A DNA stretch of 64,000 nucleotides from CAYJFQ01 sp964369955. GTDB lineage: Bacteria; Bacillota_I; Bacilli_A; Erysipelotrichales; Erysipelotrichaceae. Numbering within the stretch: position 1 is the stretch's first letter; each line of letters starts with the position of its first letter. The DNA lies in NCBI GenBank assembly GCA_964369955.1, contig CAYJFQ010000004.1, positions 35,477 to 99,476 on the forward strand, written 5' to 3'. A program made the position numbers and the translations under genes. Below the pieces are notes generated by a model. The model ran no database searches, was not told where the DNA came from, and worked only from the letters and a program-made list of their open reading frames with translations. Positions 25,668-34,127 of this stretch are shown here, in pieces.

Positions 25668-26698
25668 GTGAACTAACGCTTTTAAATTTTAGAAATCACA
25701 ATAATTTAAAAATTAATTTCAAAGAACAATTAGTAGTAATCGTTGGAAATAACGGTGTAGGTAAAACAAATATTATTGAAGCTATTAATTTTATTTCTAC
25801 CGCAAGATCATTTAGAACCACTGATAGTGAGAAATTAATCCAGAATGATTTTGATTATGGAAGTATTGAGGTTAAAACAAACAAAACTACTTTAAAAGCT
25901 ATTATTAGTAAAGAAGGAAAAAAATTCTTTTGTGATAGAAGTAGTGTTAAAACTTTAAGTGATTTTATTGGGATTTTTAAAGTGGTGGTTTTTAGTCCAA
26001 ATGATTTATTTGTGATAAATTCTTCACCAAAAGTTAGAAGAAGGATTTTTGATAGTGAACTTAGTAAAATTGATAAAGAATATTTAATTTTGTTGAATCA
26101 ATATAATTTGTTAATTAAGGATCGCAATTTATTGTTGAAACAAAATAAATTAGATCAAACATTGCTGGAAATAATTGATCAACAATTAGCTCCAATTATT
26201 TGTAAGATTTCTACTAAGAGATTTAATTATATCTCAGAAATTAATATTCAACTTTCAAAAATTTATCATCTATTAACAGATAAGGATTTGTTGATAGAGG
26301 TAGAATATTTATCGCTAACAAAAGAATTAAATCAAGAATCAATTAAAAAACAACTATCAGAAAATCTACAAAAAGATATCATTACTAAACAAACCAATTA
26401 TGGTATTCATAGAGATGATTTTCAATTCTATTGTGATAAACAACTTGCAAAGAATTATTGTTCACAAGGACAAATTAGATTGCTAATGTTGTCTTTAAAA
26501 ATAGTTATTACAAAAATTATCAAGGATAAATTTAATCAAGAACCTATTATATTATTAGATGATGTTTTATCTGAGTTAGATTTATCGAACCAAAAAAGAT
26601 TGTTTGAGATGATTAAAAATAGTAATCAAACAATTATAACTTGTACACATTTAGATAATGTTTTAAAAAATCTTAAGTATCAAAAAATTGAACTTTAA
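25658..26698 (+). CDS. recF: DNA replication and repair protein RecF
   Basis: SMC-like ATPase of 346 residues that loads RecA at single-strand gaps together with RecO and RecR. Walker A is GNNGVGKTN (about 30-38), the signature region SQGQIRLLMLSLK lies near 268-280, and Walker B is ILLDDVLSELD near 298-308. Its start lies inside yaaA and gyrB begins 10 bases after its stop, forming one operon. recR is also present in the window (36250). Confidence 0.95.
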   Translation: MSISELTLLNFRNHNNLKINFKEQLVVIVGNNGVGKTNIIEAINFISTARSFRTTDSEKLIQNDFDYGSIEVKTNKTTLKAIISKEGKKFFCDRSSVKTLSDFIGIFKVVVFSPNDLFVINSSPKVRRRIFDSELSKIDKEYLILLNQYNLLIKDRNLLLKQNKLDQTLLEIIDQQLAPIICKISTKRFNYISEINIQLSKIYHLLTDKDLLIEVEYLSLTKELNQESIKKQLSENLQKDIITKQTNYGIHRDDFQFYCDKQLAKNYCSQGQIRLLMLSLKIVITKIIKDKFNQEPIILLDDVLSELDLSNQKRLFEMIKNSNQTIITCTHLDNVLKNLKYQKIEL

Positions 26699-26708
26699 AG
26701 GAGAATTT

Positions 26709-28625
26709 ATGATAGAAAAAGTAAATCATTCGTATACAGCAGATGATATTCAAGTCTTAGAAGGATTAGAAGCTGTTAGAAAAAGACCAGGGATGTATAT
26801 TGGAACTACATCAGAAGCTGGGCTTCATCATCTTGTTTGGGAGATAGTGGATAATTCAATCGACGAAGCATTAGCAGGTCATGCGAATACTATCGAAGTA
26901 ACTATTGAAAAAGATAATGTTATTGCAGTAAGAGATAATGGACGTGGAATGCCGGTTGGTAAACACGAAAAAACTGGTTTATCTGCTGTTGAGACAATTT
27001 TTACTGTTTTACATGCAGGAGGTAAATTTGGCGGCGGAGCCTACAAAGTTTCTGGAGGGCTTCATGGAGTTGGGGCTAGTGTTGTAAATGCCTTAAGTGA
27101 ATGGTTAGAAGTTAATGTTTATCGTGACGGAAAAATCTATGCACAAAAATTTGTGGATGGCGGTAAATCATTAAAAGATTTAGAAGTTATTGGAGATACT
27201 ATTGAACATGGAACCCTTGTGCGCTTTAAAGCTGATCATACTATATTTACAGAGACACAAACTTATAATTTTAATAAGTTAAGAGATAGAATCAAACAGT
27301 TAGCATTCTTAAATAAAAAAATCACAATTAGTATTAGTGATGAAAGAGAAGAAGAAATAAAGAAACAGACATTCTTCTATGAAGGTGGAATTGTTGAATA
27401 TGTTGACTATTTAAATAAATCTAAAAAAACTCTCCATGATTCAGCGGTTTATGTAGATGGTATAGAGGATGATATTGTTGTGGAAATAGCAATGCAATAT
27501 ACAGAAGATTATATTTCTAATATTTATACTTTCTGCAACAACATCAATACTCACGAAGGTGGTATGCATGAAGATGGATTTAAAATGGCGCTTAATCGTG
27601 TTATCAATAATTATGCGAAAGAAAATAATTACTTGAAGAAAGATGAAGAAAATTATTCAGGTGATGATATTAGAGAAGGTTTAACTGCAATTATTTCAGT
27701 TAAACATCCAGATCCTCAATACGAAGGGCAAACTAAAACAAAATTAGGAAATGCGGAAGTTCGTAAAATAGTCTCAAATATTTTTGGAACTCAACTTGAA
27801 AGATTTTTATTAGAAAATCCAAGTGATGCAAGAATTGTAATGGATAAAGTTGCTCTTGCTGCAAAAGCAAGAATTGCAGCACGTAAAGCTCGTGAATTAA
27901 CTAGGAAGAAAAATGCTTTAGAAGTAAGTACATTACCAGGTAAATTGGCAGACTGTGCAAGTAAGAATGCTGAGATTTGTGAAATCTATCTAGTTGAAGG
28001 GGACTCAGCTGGTGGGTCTGCAAAAGATGGAAGAGATCGTGAATTTCAAGCAATCTTACCACTAAGAGGAAAAGTTCTTAACGTTGAGAAAGCACGTATC
28101 CATAAGATATTTGAAAACAATGAGATTCGATCAATGATCACTGCTTTTGGGTGTGGTTTTGGAGAAGATATGGATTTAAGTAAATTACGATATCATAAGA
28201 TTGTAATCATGACCGATGCTGATGTTGATGGTTCACACATAAGAACTTTATTATTAACATTCTTCTATCGTTTCTTAAAACCAGTTATTGAAGGTGGATA
28301 CTTATATTTTGCAATGCCACCACTATATAAAATATCTAAGGGAAATGCAGTTAGATATGCTTATTCAAATGCAGAGTTGGAAATACATAAAGAAGAATTT
28401 AAAGAAAGATACGGTATTCAAAGATATAAAGGGTTGGGGGAGATGGACCCTGAACAGTTATGGGAAACTACTATGGACCCTAAAGCTCGAACTTTAAGTC
28501 GTGTCTCAATTGATGATGCAATTGAGGCTGATCAAATATTTGAGATGTTGATGGGTGAAGAAGTTGAGCCTCGTAGAAATTTTATTATTGAAAATGCACA
28601 GTTCGTTAAGAACTTAGATTATTAG
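26709..28625 (+). CDS. gyrB: DNA gyrase subunit B
   Basis: ATPase subunit of gyrase, 638 residues. The GHKL ATPase domain shows EIVDNSIDEA (about 41) and GRGMPVG; the TOPRIM region has LVEGDSAGGSAK (about 425) and MTDADVDGSHIRTL (about 501); the tail has YKGLGEM. It introduces negative supercoils with GyrA. ATG 26709 follows AAAGGAG with correct spacing, which overlaps the recF stop region. An upstream TTG at 26688 in the same frame has no ribosome site and is rejected. Confidence 0.97.
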   Translation: MIEKVNHSYTADDIQVLEGLEAVRKRPGMYIGTTSEAGLHHLVWEIVDNSIDEALAGHANTIEVTIEKDNVIAVRDNGRGMPVGKHEKTGLSAVETIFTVLHAGGKFGGGAYKVSGGLHGVGASVVNALSEWLEVNVYRDGKIYAQKFVDGGKSLKDLEVIGDTIEHGTLVRFKADHTIFTETQTYNFNKLRDRIKQLAFLNKKITISISDEREEEIKKQTFFYEGGIVEYVDYLNKSKKTLHDSAVYVDGIEDDIVVEIAMQYTEDYISNIYTFCNNINTHEGGMHEDGFKMALNRVINNYAKENNYLKKDEENYSGDDIREGLTAIISVKHPDPQYEGQTKTKLGNAEVRKIVSNIFGTQLERFLLENPSDARIVMDKVALAAKARIAARKARELTRKKNALEVSTLPGKLADCASKNAEICEIYLVEGDSAGGSAKDGRDREFQAILPLRGKVLNVEKARIHKIFENNEIRSMITAFGCGFGEDMDLSKLRYHKIVIMTDADVDGSHIRTLLLTFFYRFLKPVIEGGYLYFAMPPLYKISKGNAVRYAYSNAELEIHKEEFKERYGIQRYKGLGEMDPEQLWETTMDPKARTLSRVSIDDAIEADQIFEMLMGEEVEPRRNFIIENAQFVKNLDY

Positions 28626-28633
28626 GAGGTTTT

Positions 28634-31093
28634 ATGTCAGAACAATTTAATCACGGAAAAATAAAACAAGCTAATGTATCTAAAGAAATGAAGTCTTCAT
28701 TTCTAGATTATGCGATGTCAGTAATTGTTTCTCGTGCCTTACCTGACGCAAGAGATGGGTTAAAACCAGTTCATCGCCGAATCCTTTATGGTATGAATGA
28801 ATTAGGGATGTATTGCGATCGTCCTCACAAAAAATCTGCGCGTATTGTTGGGGATGTAATGGCTAAGTATCATCCACATGGTGATAGTGCTATCTATGAT
28901 TCAATGGTAAGGATGGCACAGAGTTTTTCTTATCGTTACACTTTAATCGATGGTCATGGAAACTTTGGAAATATCGATGGCGATAGTGCTGCAGCTATGC
29001 GTTATACTGAAGCGAGAATGAGTAAAATATCAGCAGAAATGTTGAAAGAAATAAATAAAGATACTGTTGATTTTGAAGACAATTATGATGGTGAAGAAAA
29101 AGAACCGGTAGTTTTGCCGAGTCGTTTTCCAAATCTATTAGTTAATGGATCAACTGGAATCGCGGTAGGAATGGCTACCAATATTCCTCCACATAACTTA
29201 CAGGAAACTATCGATGCTTGTATAGAAGTTATTGATAATCCTGAAGTAACTATCTTAGAACTAATGGAAATTATTAAAGGACCTGACTTTCCTACTGGAG
29301 CTTTGATCCTTGGAAGATCAGGAATCAAACAAGCTTATGAAACTGGTAAAGGTAGTGTTGTAATTAGGAGTAGAACTGAAATTATTGAAGAAAATAATGG
29401 TAAAAAAAGAATTAAAGTGACTGAAATTCCTTACCAAGTTAATAAAGAAAGACTAGTAGAAAAAATAGCGGAATTAGTTAGAGATCATCAAATTGAAGGT
29501 ATTACTCACTTGCAAGATTTATCTAATCGACAAGGTATCTTAATTGAGATGGAAATCAAACGTGATGCGCAAGCTGAAGTTGTTTTAAATCAGTTATATC
29601 GTATGACTCCACTGCAAACAACTTTCGGTGTAAATCTACTTGCGTTAGTAGATGGTGCTCCAAAACTATTAAATGTAAAACAAGCATTAGATTGTTATGT
29701 TAAGCATCAAATTGAAGTAATTGAAAGACGTACTAGATTTGATCTAAAGAAAGCTTTAGATAGAGCACATATTTTAGAAGGTTTAATCATTGCATTAGAT
29801 AATATTGATGAAATTATTAGAATTATTCGTAGCTCAAGTGATGATAATGAAATATTAACTAAATTCAAAGAACAGTTTGGTTTAACTGAAATTCAAGGTA
29901 AAGCGATTCTTGATATGCGTTTAAGAAGATTAAGTGGATTAGAAAGAAGTAAAATTGATGAAGAACATCGTCAATTAATTATTTTGATTGAAGACTTAAG
30001 AGATATCTTAGCTAATCATGATCGTGTTTTAAATATTATTAAAACGGAATTGATTGCAGTTAGAGATCAATTTGCGGATGAAAGACGTAGTGAAATTACT
30101 GAAGATGACTATGATGTAATGGATGAAGATTTGATCTCAAGAGAAGATATTGTTGTATCTATTTCAATTAATGGATATATTAAACGCATCCCTATTGACA
30201 CATATAAAGCACAAAATCGTGGCGGAAAAGGCATTAAAGGAATGACTCTAAATCTTGATGATGTAGTTGACCAAATTATTACTTGTAGTACCCATGATGA
30301 TTTAATGATATTCACTAATCTAGGAAGAGTGTTTAGAATAAAAGGATACCGCATTCCGTCTTCAAGTAGAACAGCTAAAGGAATTCCAGTTGTAAACCTT
30401 TTAAATCTTGAAACTGATGAGACTGTCAGAAGTATGTTAGCAATGTCAAAAGATAGTGAATCTAAATATTTATTCTTTGTAACAGAAAATGGCTTAGTTA
30501 AACGTACATCCGTAGAAGAGTTTAAATCAATTAGACAGACTGGCAAAATTGCAATTTCATTAAAAGATTTAGATCAACTAGTAGCTGTTAAATTAACTAG
30601 TGGAGATGATGAAATAATTATTGCAGGATCTAATGGAAAAGCAGTCAGATTTAATGAAAACGATGCTCGTCCAATGGGAAGAAATGCTAGTGGAGTTAAA
30701 GGATTTAATGTCGATGGTTATAAAGTAATTGGTGTATGTACTAATAAAGAGGGTGAAACTATTCTTTCAATTACTGAAAAGGGGTATGGTAAAAAAACTC
30801 CTCTTGACCAATATCGCTTAACTTCAAGAGGAGCTAAAGGCGTTAAAACAGTCAACACCACCGATAAAAATGGTAACCTTATTTCTATTAAAACTGTTAC
30901 TAATGATAATGACATTATAATAATAACTACGGGTGGTATTGTAATCAGAACTTCTGTAGAAGGTATTTCTGAACAAGGAAGAAGCGCTCAAGGTGTAAAA
31001 GTAATTACAGTTGATGATAATGCGATAGTTTCAAATGTTGCGGTTATTGAAAAAAATGAAGAAAATATTGACTTAGAGGAAACTGAAGACTAA
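28634..31093 (+). CDS. gyrA: DNA gyrase subunit A
   Basis: Cleavage-rejoining subunit of gyrase, 819 residues. The catalytic Tyr is in AAMRYTEARM (about 120), and the quinolone region reads HPHGDSAIYDSMVRM (about 77-91) with Ser and Asp at the classical resistance positions, that is, the susceptible form. The C-terminal beta-pinwheel (about 495-800) has six repeated blades and contains the gyrase box as QNRGGKGIKG near 525. It starts 8 bases after gyrB with AGGAGG. The promoter for the T-box transcript lies within its last codons. Confidence 0.97.
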   Translation: MSEQFNHGKIKQANVSKEMKSSFLDYAMSVIVSRALPDARDGLKPVHRRILYGMNELGMYCDRPHKKSARIVGDVMAKYHPHGDSAIYDSMVRMAQSFSYRYTLIDGHGNFGNIDGDSAAAMRYTEARMSKISAEMLKEINKDTVDFEDNYDGEEKEPVVLPSRFPNLLVNGSTGIAVGMATNIPPHNLQETIDACIEVIDNPEVTILELMEIIKGPDFPTGALILGRSGIKQAYETGKGSVVIRSRTEIIEENNGKKRIKVTEIPYQVNKERLVEKIAELVRDHQIEGITHLQDLSNRQGILIEMEIKRDAQAEVVLNQLYRMTPLQTTFGVNLLALVDGAPKLLNVKQALDCYVKHQIEVIERRTRFDLKKALDRAHILEGLIIALDNIDEIIRIIRSSSDDNEILTKFKEQFGLTEIQGKAILDMRLRRLSGLERSKIDEEHRQLIILIEDLRDILANHDRVLNIIKTELIAVRDQFADERRSEITEDDYDVMDEDLISREDIVVSISINGYIKRIPIDTYKAQNRGGKGIKGMTLNLDDVVDQIITCSTHDDLMIFTNLGRVFRIKGYRIPSSSRTAKGIPVVNLLNLETDETVRSMLAMSKDSESKYLFFVTENGLVKRTSVEEFKSIRQTGKIAISLKDLDQLVAVKLTSGDDEIIIAGSNGKAVRFNENDARPMGRNASGVKGFNVDGYKVIGVCTNKEGETILSITEKGYGKKTPLDQYRLTSRGAKGVKTVNTTDKNGNLISIKTVTNDNDIIIITTGGIVIRTSVEGISEQGRSAQGVKVITVDDNAIVSNVAVIEKNEENIDLEETED

Positions 31094-31096
31094 AAT
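31068..31096 (+). promoter_or_regulatory. Promoter of the T-box leader
   Basis: TTGACT (31068-31073), 17-base spacer, TAAAAT (31091-31096); each hexamer matches five of six consensus bases. It overlaps the 3' end of gyrA. Confidence 0.65.
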
Positions 31097-31239
31097 ATAT
31101 ACAATAAGGTGTTGATTAGGACAAGTATTATTAAAGGTATATTTAGAGAGTGTTTGTTTGGTGAAAGAACATTATACCAATAATAGGAAATCTACCTATA
31201 AATCTTACGTATACCAGCGTTAATGGATAGAGTATTAAA

Positions 31240-31255
31240 TGTTTCACGTGAAACA
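31240..31255. promoter_or_regulatory. parS site 1 (ParB/Spo0J binding), inside the T-box leader
   Basis: TGTTTCACGTGAAACA, an exact match to the Firmicutes parS consensus TGTTNCACGTGAAACA. It is the core of a 28-base perfect palindrome (31234-31261). It lies about 8.5 kb from the dnaA start. Confidence 0.92.
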
Positions 31256-31282
31256 TTTAATTAAAGAAGGGTGGCAACGCGA

Positions 31283-31314
31283 GACATCGTCCCTTTAGGG
31301 TGATGTCTTTTTTT
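31283..31314 (+). terminator. T-box terminator
   Basis: GACATC and GATGTC ends (31283-31288, 31302-31307) with inner CCCT/AGGG pairs, then seven Ts (31308-31314). It competes with the T-box antiterminator. The ATG of the next gene follows the last T directly. Confidence 0.9.
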
Positions 31315-31791
31315 ATGACTATGAGAAGAAAAGATAGACAAATATCAAAAAAAGAAGAAATTATTGAAATTATTAAAAACGCAAGTACTGTAACAATTGG
31401 GTTAAATGACAATGGCTTACCGTACATGGTTCCAGTTAACCATTGTTACTATTCAAAAAATGATAAGGATTTTATTGCGTTTCACGGAGCTCGAGAAGGA
31501 AAGAAACATGACTTAATCAATCAAACAAATAAAGCTTCTTTCTTAATTTATCATGATGATGGAGTCTCAGAAGGGTTAGGTTTCGAGACAACTAACTACT
31601 ATAGATCGATAATGGGTAGTGGTAAAATAGAGGTAGTTGAAGATTTTAAAATCAAACAAGAAGTATTATCAAATCTTCTTAAAAGATTTGGTGTAAATGA
31701 AGAACTAAAATTTACTGATAGGTTGTTAGAGATGACAGCTGTTATGTTGGTTGAAATTGAAGAGTTATCTGCGAAAGCAAATAGGAGGTAA
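31315..31791 (+). CDS. Nim-like pyridoxamine 5'-phosphate oxidase family flavoprotein
   Basis: FMN-binding split-barrel protein of 158 residues. The start MRRKDRQISKKEEI (MTM before it), the LPYMVPVNHCYY strand (about 38-49) and FHGAREGKKHDLI (about 60-72) match the NimA/pyridoxamine-oxidase-like family, some of which reduce nitro compounds; the true substrate is unknown. It is the first gene behind the serine T-box, ahead of serS by 5 bases. ATG 31315 or 31321 could be the start, and no well-placed ribosome site exists for either, so translation may be weak. Confidence 0.8.
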   Translation: MTMRRKDRQISKKEEIIEIIKNASTVTIGLNDNGLPYMVPVNHCYYSKNDKDFIAFHGAREGKKHDLINQTNKASFLIYHDDGVSEGLGFETTNYYRSIMGSGKIEVVEDFKIKQEVLSNLLKRFGVNEELKFTDRLLEMTAVMLVEIEELSAKANRR

Positions 31792-31796
31792 GGATA

Positions 31797-33074
31797 ATGA
31801 TAGATATTAATTTAATTAGGAACGATAGCGAACTAGTTAAGGAAAACATTCGTAAAAAATTCCAAGATGATAAACTAAAACTTGTTGATAAAGCGTACGA
31901 TTTAGATGTTCAACTTAGAAAAATTAAAACAGAAGGTGATCAGCTACGTTCAAAAAGAAATACTGTTAGTAAGCAAATTGGCGCATTAATGGGTGCTGGG
32001 AAAAAAGATGAAGCTGAGAAAACAAAAAAAGAAGTTGCAAATATTGGAGTTTTAATTTCTGAATTAGAAGTTGAAGAAGAAAATATAGCTAAAGAATTAA
32101 AAGATATAATGATGATTATTCCTAACTTATTAGATGATAGTGTTCCTCTAGGTAAGGATGATAGTGATAATGTTGAGGTTGTCAGAATAGGGGAGCCAAC
32201 CAAACCTGATTTTGAAATACCTTATCATGTTGAAATAATGGAAAATTTAAATGGTTTAGACTTAGATAGTGCAAGAAAAACTAGTGGTACTGGATTCTAT
32301 TATTTAAAAGGTGATATTGCGAGAATTCATTCAGGTGTTTTAGCTTATGCTCGTGACTTTATGATTGACCGTGGCTTTGAATATTATATTCCACCATTTA
32401 TGATAAGATCAGATGTAGTTACTGGTGTAATGAGTTTTTCGGAAATGGAAAATATGATGTACAAAATAGAGGGTGAAGATTTATATTTAATTGGTACAAG
32501 CGAACACTCAATGATTGGAAAGTTCATTGACACTATAGTTGATGAGAAAACTTTACCTCAGGCAATGACTAGTTATTCGCCTTGTTTCAGAAAAGAAGTA
32601 GGAGCACATGGGATTGAAGAAAGAGGAGTATATCGTATTCATCAATTTGAGAAACAAGAAATGGTGGTTGTTTGTAAGCCAGAAGAAAGTAAAGATTGGT
32701 TTGATAAGATGTACAAATACTCAGTAGAATTATTTGAGTCACTAGATATTCCAATCAGGGTACTTGAATGTTGCTCAGGAGATCTAGCTGATCTAAAAAG
32801 CAAATCAGTAGATATTGAAGCATGGAGTCCTCGTCAACAGAAATACTTTGAAGTATGTAGTTGTTCAAATCTAACTGATGCTCAATCAAGAAGATTAGGA
32901 ATTAGAGTTAATGGAGAAAATGGTAAATATTTTCCTCACACATTAAATAATACCGTTGTAGCTCCACCGAGAATGTTGATTGCATTATTAGAAAATAACC
33001 TTCAAGAGGATGGGTCGATTAAAATCCCAAAAGCATTGAGGCCATATGTTGGTAATAAAGAAGTTGTAAAATAG
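31797..33074 (+). CDS. serS: Seryl-tRNA synthetase
   Basis: Class II synthetase of 425 residues. An N-terminal long coiled-coil arm (about 27-100) holds the long variable arm of tRNA-Ser; the catalytic core has motif 2 FRKEVGAHGIEERGVYRIHQF (about 262-282, in part) and motif 3 GENGKYFPHTLNNT near 378 with PPRMLIALLEN. The ribosome site is AGGAGG. It is controlled by the tRNA-Ser T-box leader at 31106-31314, which fits its product exactly, and is ended by a strong terminator. Confidence 0.96.
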   Translation: MIDINLIRNDSELVKENIRKKFQDDKLKLVDKAYDLDVQLRKIKTEGDQLRSKRNTVSKQIGALMGAGKKDEAEKTKKEVANIGVLISELEVEEENIAKELKDIMMIIPNLLDDSVPLGKDDSDNVEVVRIGEPTKPDFEIPYHVEIMENLNGLDLDSARKTSGTGFYYLKGDIARIHSGVLAYARDFMIDRGFEYYIPPFMIRSDVVTGVMSFSEMENMMYKIEGEDLYLIGTSEHSMIGKFIDTIVDEKTLPQAMTSYSPCFRKEVGAHGIEERGVYRIHQFEKQEMVVVCKPEESKDWFDKMYKYSVELFESLDIPIRVLECCSGDLADLKSKSVDIEAWSPRQQKYFEVCSCSNLTDAQSRRLGIRVNGENGKYFPHTLNNTVVAPPRMLIALLENNLQEDGSIKIPKALRPYVGNKEVVK

Positions 33075-33078
33075 AATT

Positions 33079-33107
33079 AAGGATTGGATAAAAACCAATC
33101 CTTTTTT
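33079..33107 (+). terminator. Terminator of serS
   Basis: AAGGATTGG (33079-33087), loop of 7, CCAATCC (33095-33101), then TTTTTT. Confidence 0.85.
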
Positions 33108-33125
33108 ATTGAAAAAGTAGATAAA

Positions 33126-33154
33126 TTACTTTTGATGAAAAGAATTGGTATAAT
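33126..33154 (+). promoter_or_regulatory. Promoter of the ZIP transporter gene
   Basis: Extended -10 TGG-TATAAT (33146-33154) with a weak -35 TTACTT (33126-33131) at 17 bases. Confidence 0.55.
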
Positions 33155-33200
33155 GTTATTAATAATTACATAGTGTATAAAAAAGGAATAGAGGTATTTT

Positions 33201-33992
33201 ATGGATAATCTATTATTAGCGTTTACTCTTACAATGATTGCTGGTCTTTGTACAGGGATTGGTGGATTTATAGCATTGTTTGCAAAATCTACAAACAAAA
33301 CATTTCTGTCTGTTAGTTTAGGATTCTCAGCAGGGGTAATGATTTATGTTTCGATGATTGAAATATTTCCTAAAGCTCAAGAATATTTAATCATAGAGTT
33401 AGGAGAGAAATCTGGCGCTACTTGGACTGTGGTTGCGTTCTTTATAGGCATTTTATTTATTGCGTTAATAGATAGGTTAATACCCAGTGAAGAAAATCCA
33501 CATGAAATTAAAACCGAAAATGAATATCAAACTAATCAAAAGAAGTTAATGAGAATGGGATTGTTTACAGCTTTAGCGATTGGAATTCATAATTTTCCAG
33601 AAGGGCTAGTGACATTTATTTCTGCATTAACTGAACCTTCAGTAGCTATTCCAATTGTTGTTGCAGTTGCGATGCATAATATTCCAGAAGGAATTGCAGT
33701 TGCTGTCCCTATTTATCATTCAACCAAATCTAAAAAGAAAGCATTATTGTATTCATTTGTTTCGGGTTTAGCAGAACCAATTGGGGCATTAATTGGTTAC
33801 TTAATTCTTCTTCCTTTATTAGATAATTTCTTATTTGGAATTATCTTTGGAGCAGTAGCTGGAATTATGGTTTATATTTCACTAGATCAACTACTACCTT
33901 CAGCTAGAGAATATGGAAAACATCATCATTCAATGGTTGGATTAATTATGGGTATGGGGTTAATGGCAGTTAGTTTGTTATTGTTTATCTAA
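33201..33992 (+). CDS. zupT: ZIP-family zinc/divalent metal transporter (ZupT-like)
   Basis: Membrane protein of 263 residues with eight hydrophobic helices. The paired metal-site motifs HNFPEG (about 131-136) and HNIPEG (about 160-165) in helices 4 and 5 are diagnostic of ZIP importers. The loop between helices 3 and 4 (about 95-115) is short and lacks a histidine-rich stretch. It probably imports Zn2+ (or Mn2+, Fe2+) into the cytosol. The ribosome site is AGAGG. No Zur-type operator is recognised. A parS site follows its stop codon by one base. Confidence 0.92.
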   Translation: MDNLLLAFTLTMIAGLCTGIGGFIALFAKSTNKTFLSVSLGFSAGVMIYVSMIEIFPKAQEYLIIELGEKSGATWTVVAFFIGILFIALIDRLIPSEENPHEIKTENEYQTNQKKLMRMGLFTALAIGIHNFPEGLVTFISALTEPSVAIPIVVAVAMHNIPEGIAVAVPIYHSTKSKKKALLYSFVSGLAEPIGALIGYLILLPLLDNFLFGIIFGAVAGIMVYISLDQLLPSAREYGKHHHSMVGLIMGMGLMAVSLLLFI

Positions 33993-33993
33993 A

Positions 33994-34009
33994 TGTTTCA
34001 CGTGAAACA
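33994..34009. promoter_or_regulatory. parS site 2 (ParB/Spo0J binding)
   Basis: TGTTTCACGTGAAACA, identical to parS site 1 and 2.75 kb from it. It ends one base before the -35 box of the SRP RNA gene. Confidence 0.92.
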
Positions 34010-34010
34010 A

Positions 34011-34038
34011 TTGAATAAGTAAAAAATAATGGTATAAT
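34011..34038 (+). promoter_or_regulatory. Promoter of the SRP RNA gene
   Basis: TTGAAT (34011-34016), 16-base spacer, TATAAT (34033-34038), six bases before the predicted RNA 5' end. Confidence 0.75.
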
Positions 34039-34043
34039 AGATT

Positions 34044-34120
34044 AGGCACAACAAATACACTTGAATTAGGTCAGGACCGGAAGGTAGCATCCTTAAAAGT
34101 TTGTATTTGTGTGTGCCTTT
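34044..34120 (+). ncRNA. ffs: SRP RNA (4.5S type, small)
   Basis: The invariant SRP domain IV core GGTCAGGACCGGAAGGTAGC (34069-34088) lies in a rod closed by AGGCACA/TGTGCCT and ACAAATAC/GTATTTGT pairing. About 77 nt, without an Alu domain, so it is the short type and unlike the roughly 270-nt scRNA of Bacillus. The RNA binds Ffh and guides membrane-protein synthesis. The 3' T run acts as terminator. Confidence 0.95.
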
Positions 34121-34127
34121 TATATTT

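Larger units (their letters stand above)
31106..31314 (+). ncRNA. T-box riboswitch leader, tRNA-Ser responsive
   Basis: Stem I carries AGAGAG (31145-31150) and a specifier bulge GGAAA-TCT-ACC with TCT (31191-31193), a serine codon. The T-box sequence AGGGTGGCAACGCG (31268-31281) closely matches AGGGTGGNACCGCG. Its variable base is C, which pairs with G73, the discriminator of tRNA-Ser. A terminator follows. Uncharged tRNA-Ser should stabilise the antiterminator and switch on the Nim-like gene and serS. Between Stem I and the T-box lies a perfect palindrome that is also a parS site. Confidence 0.93.
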
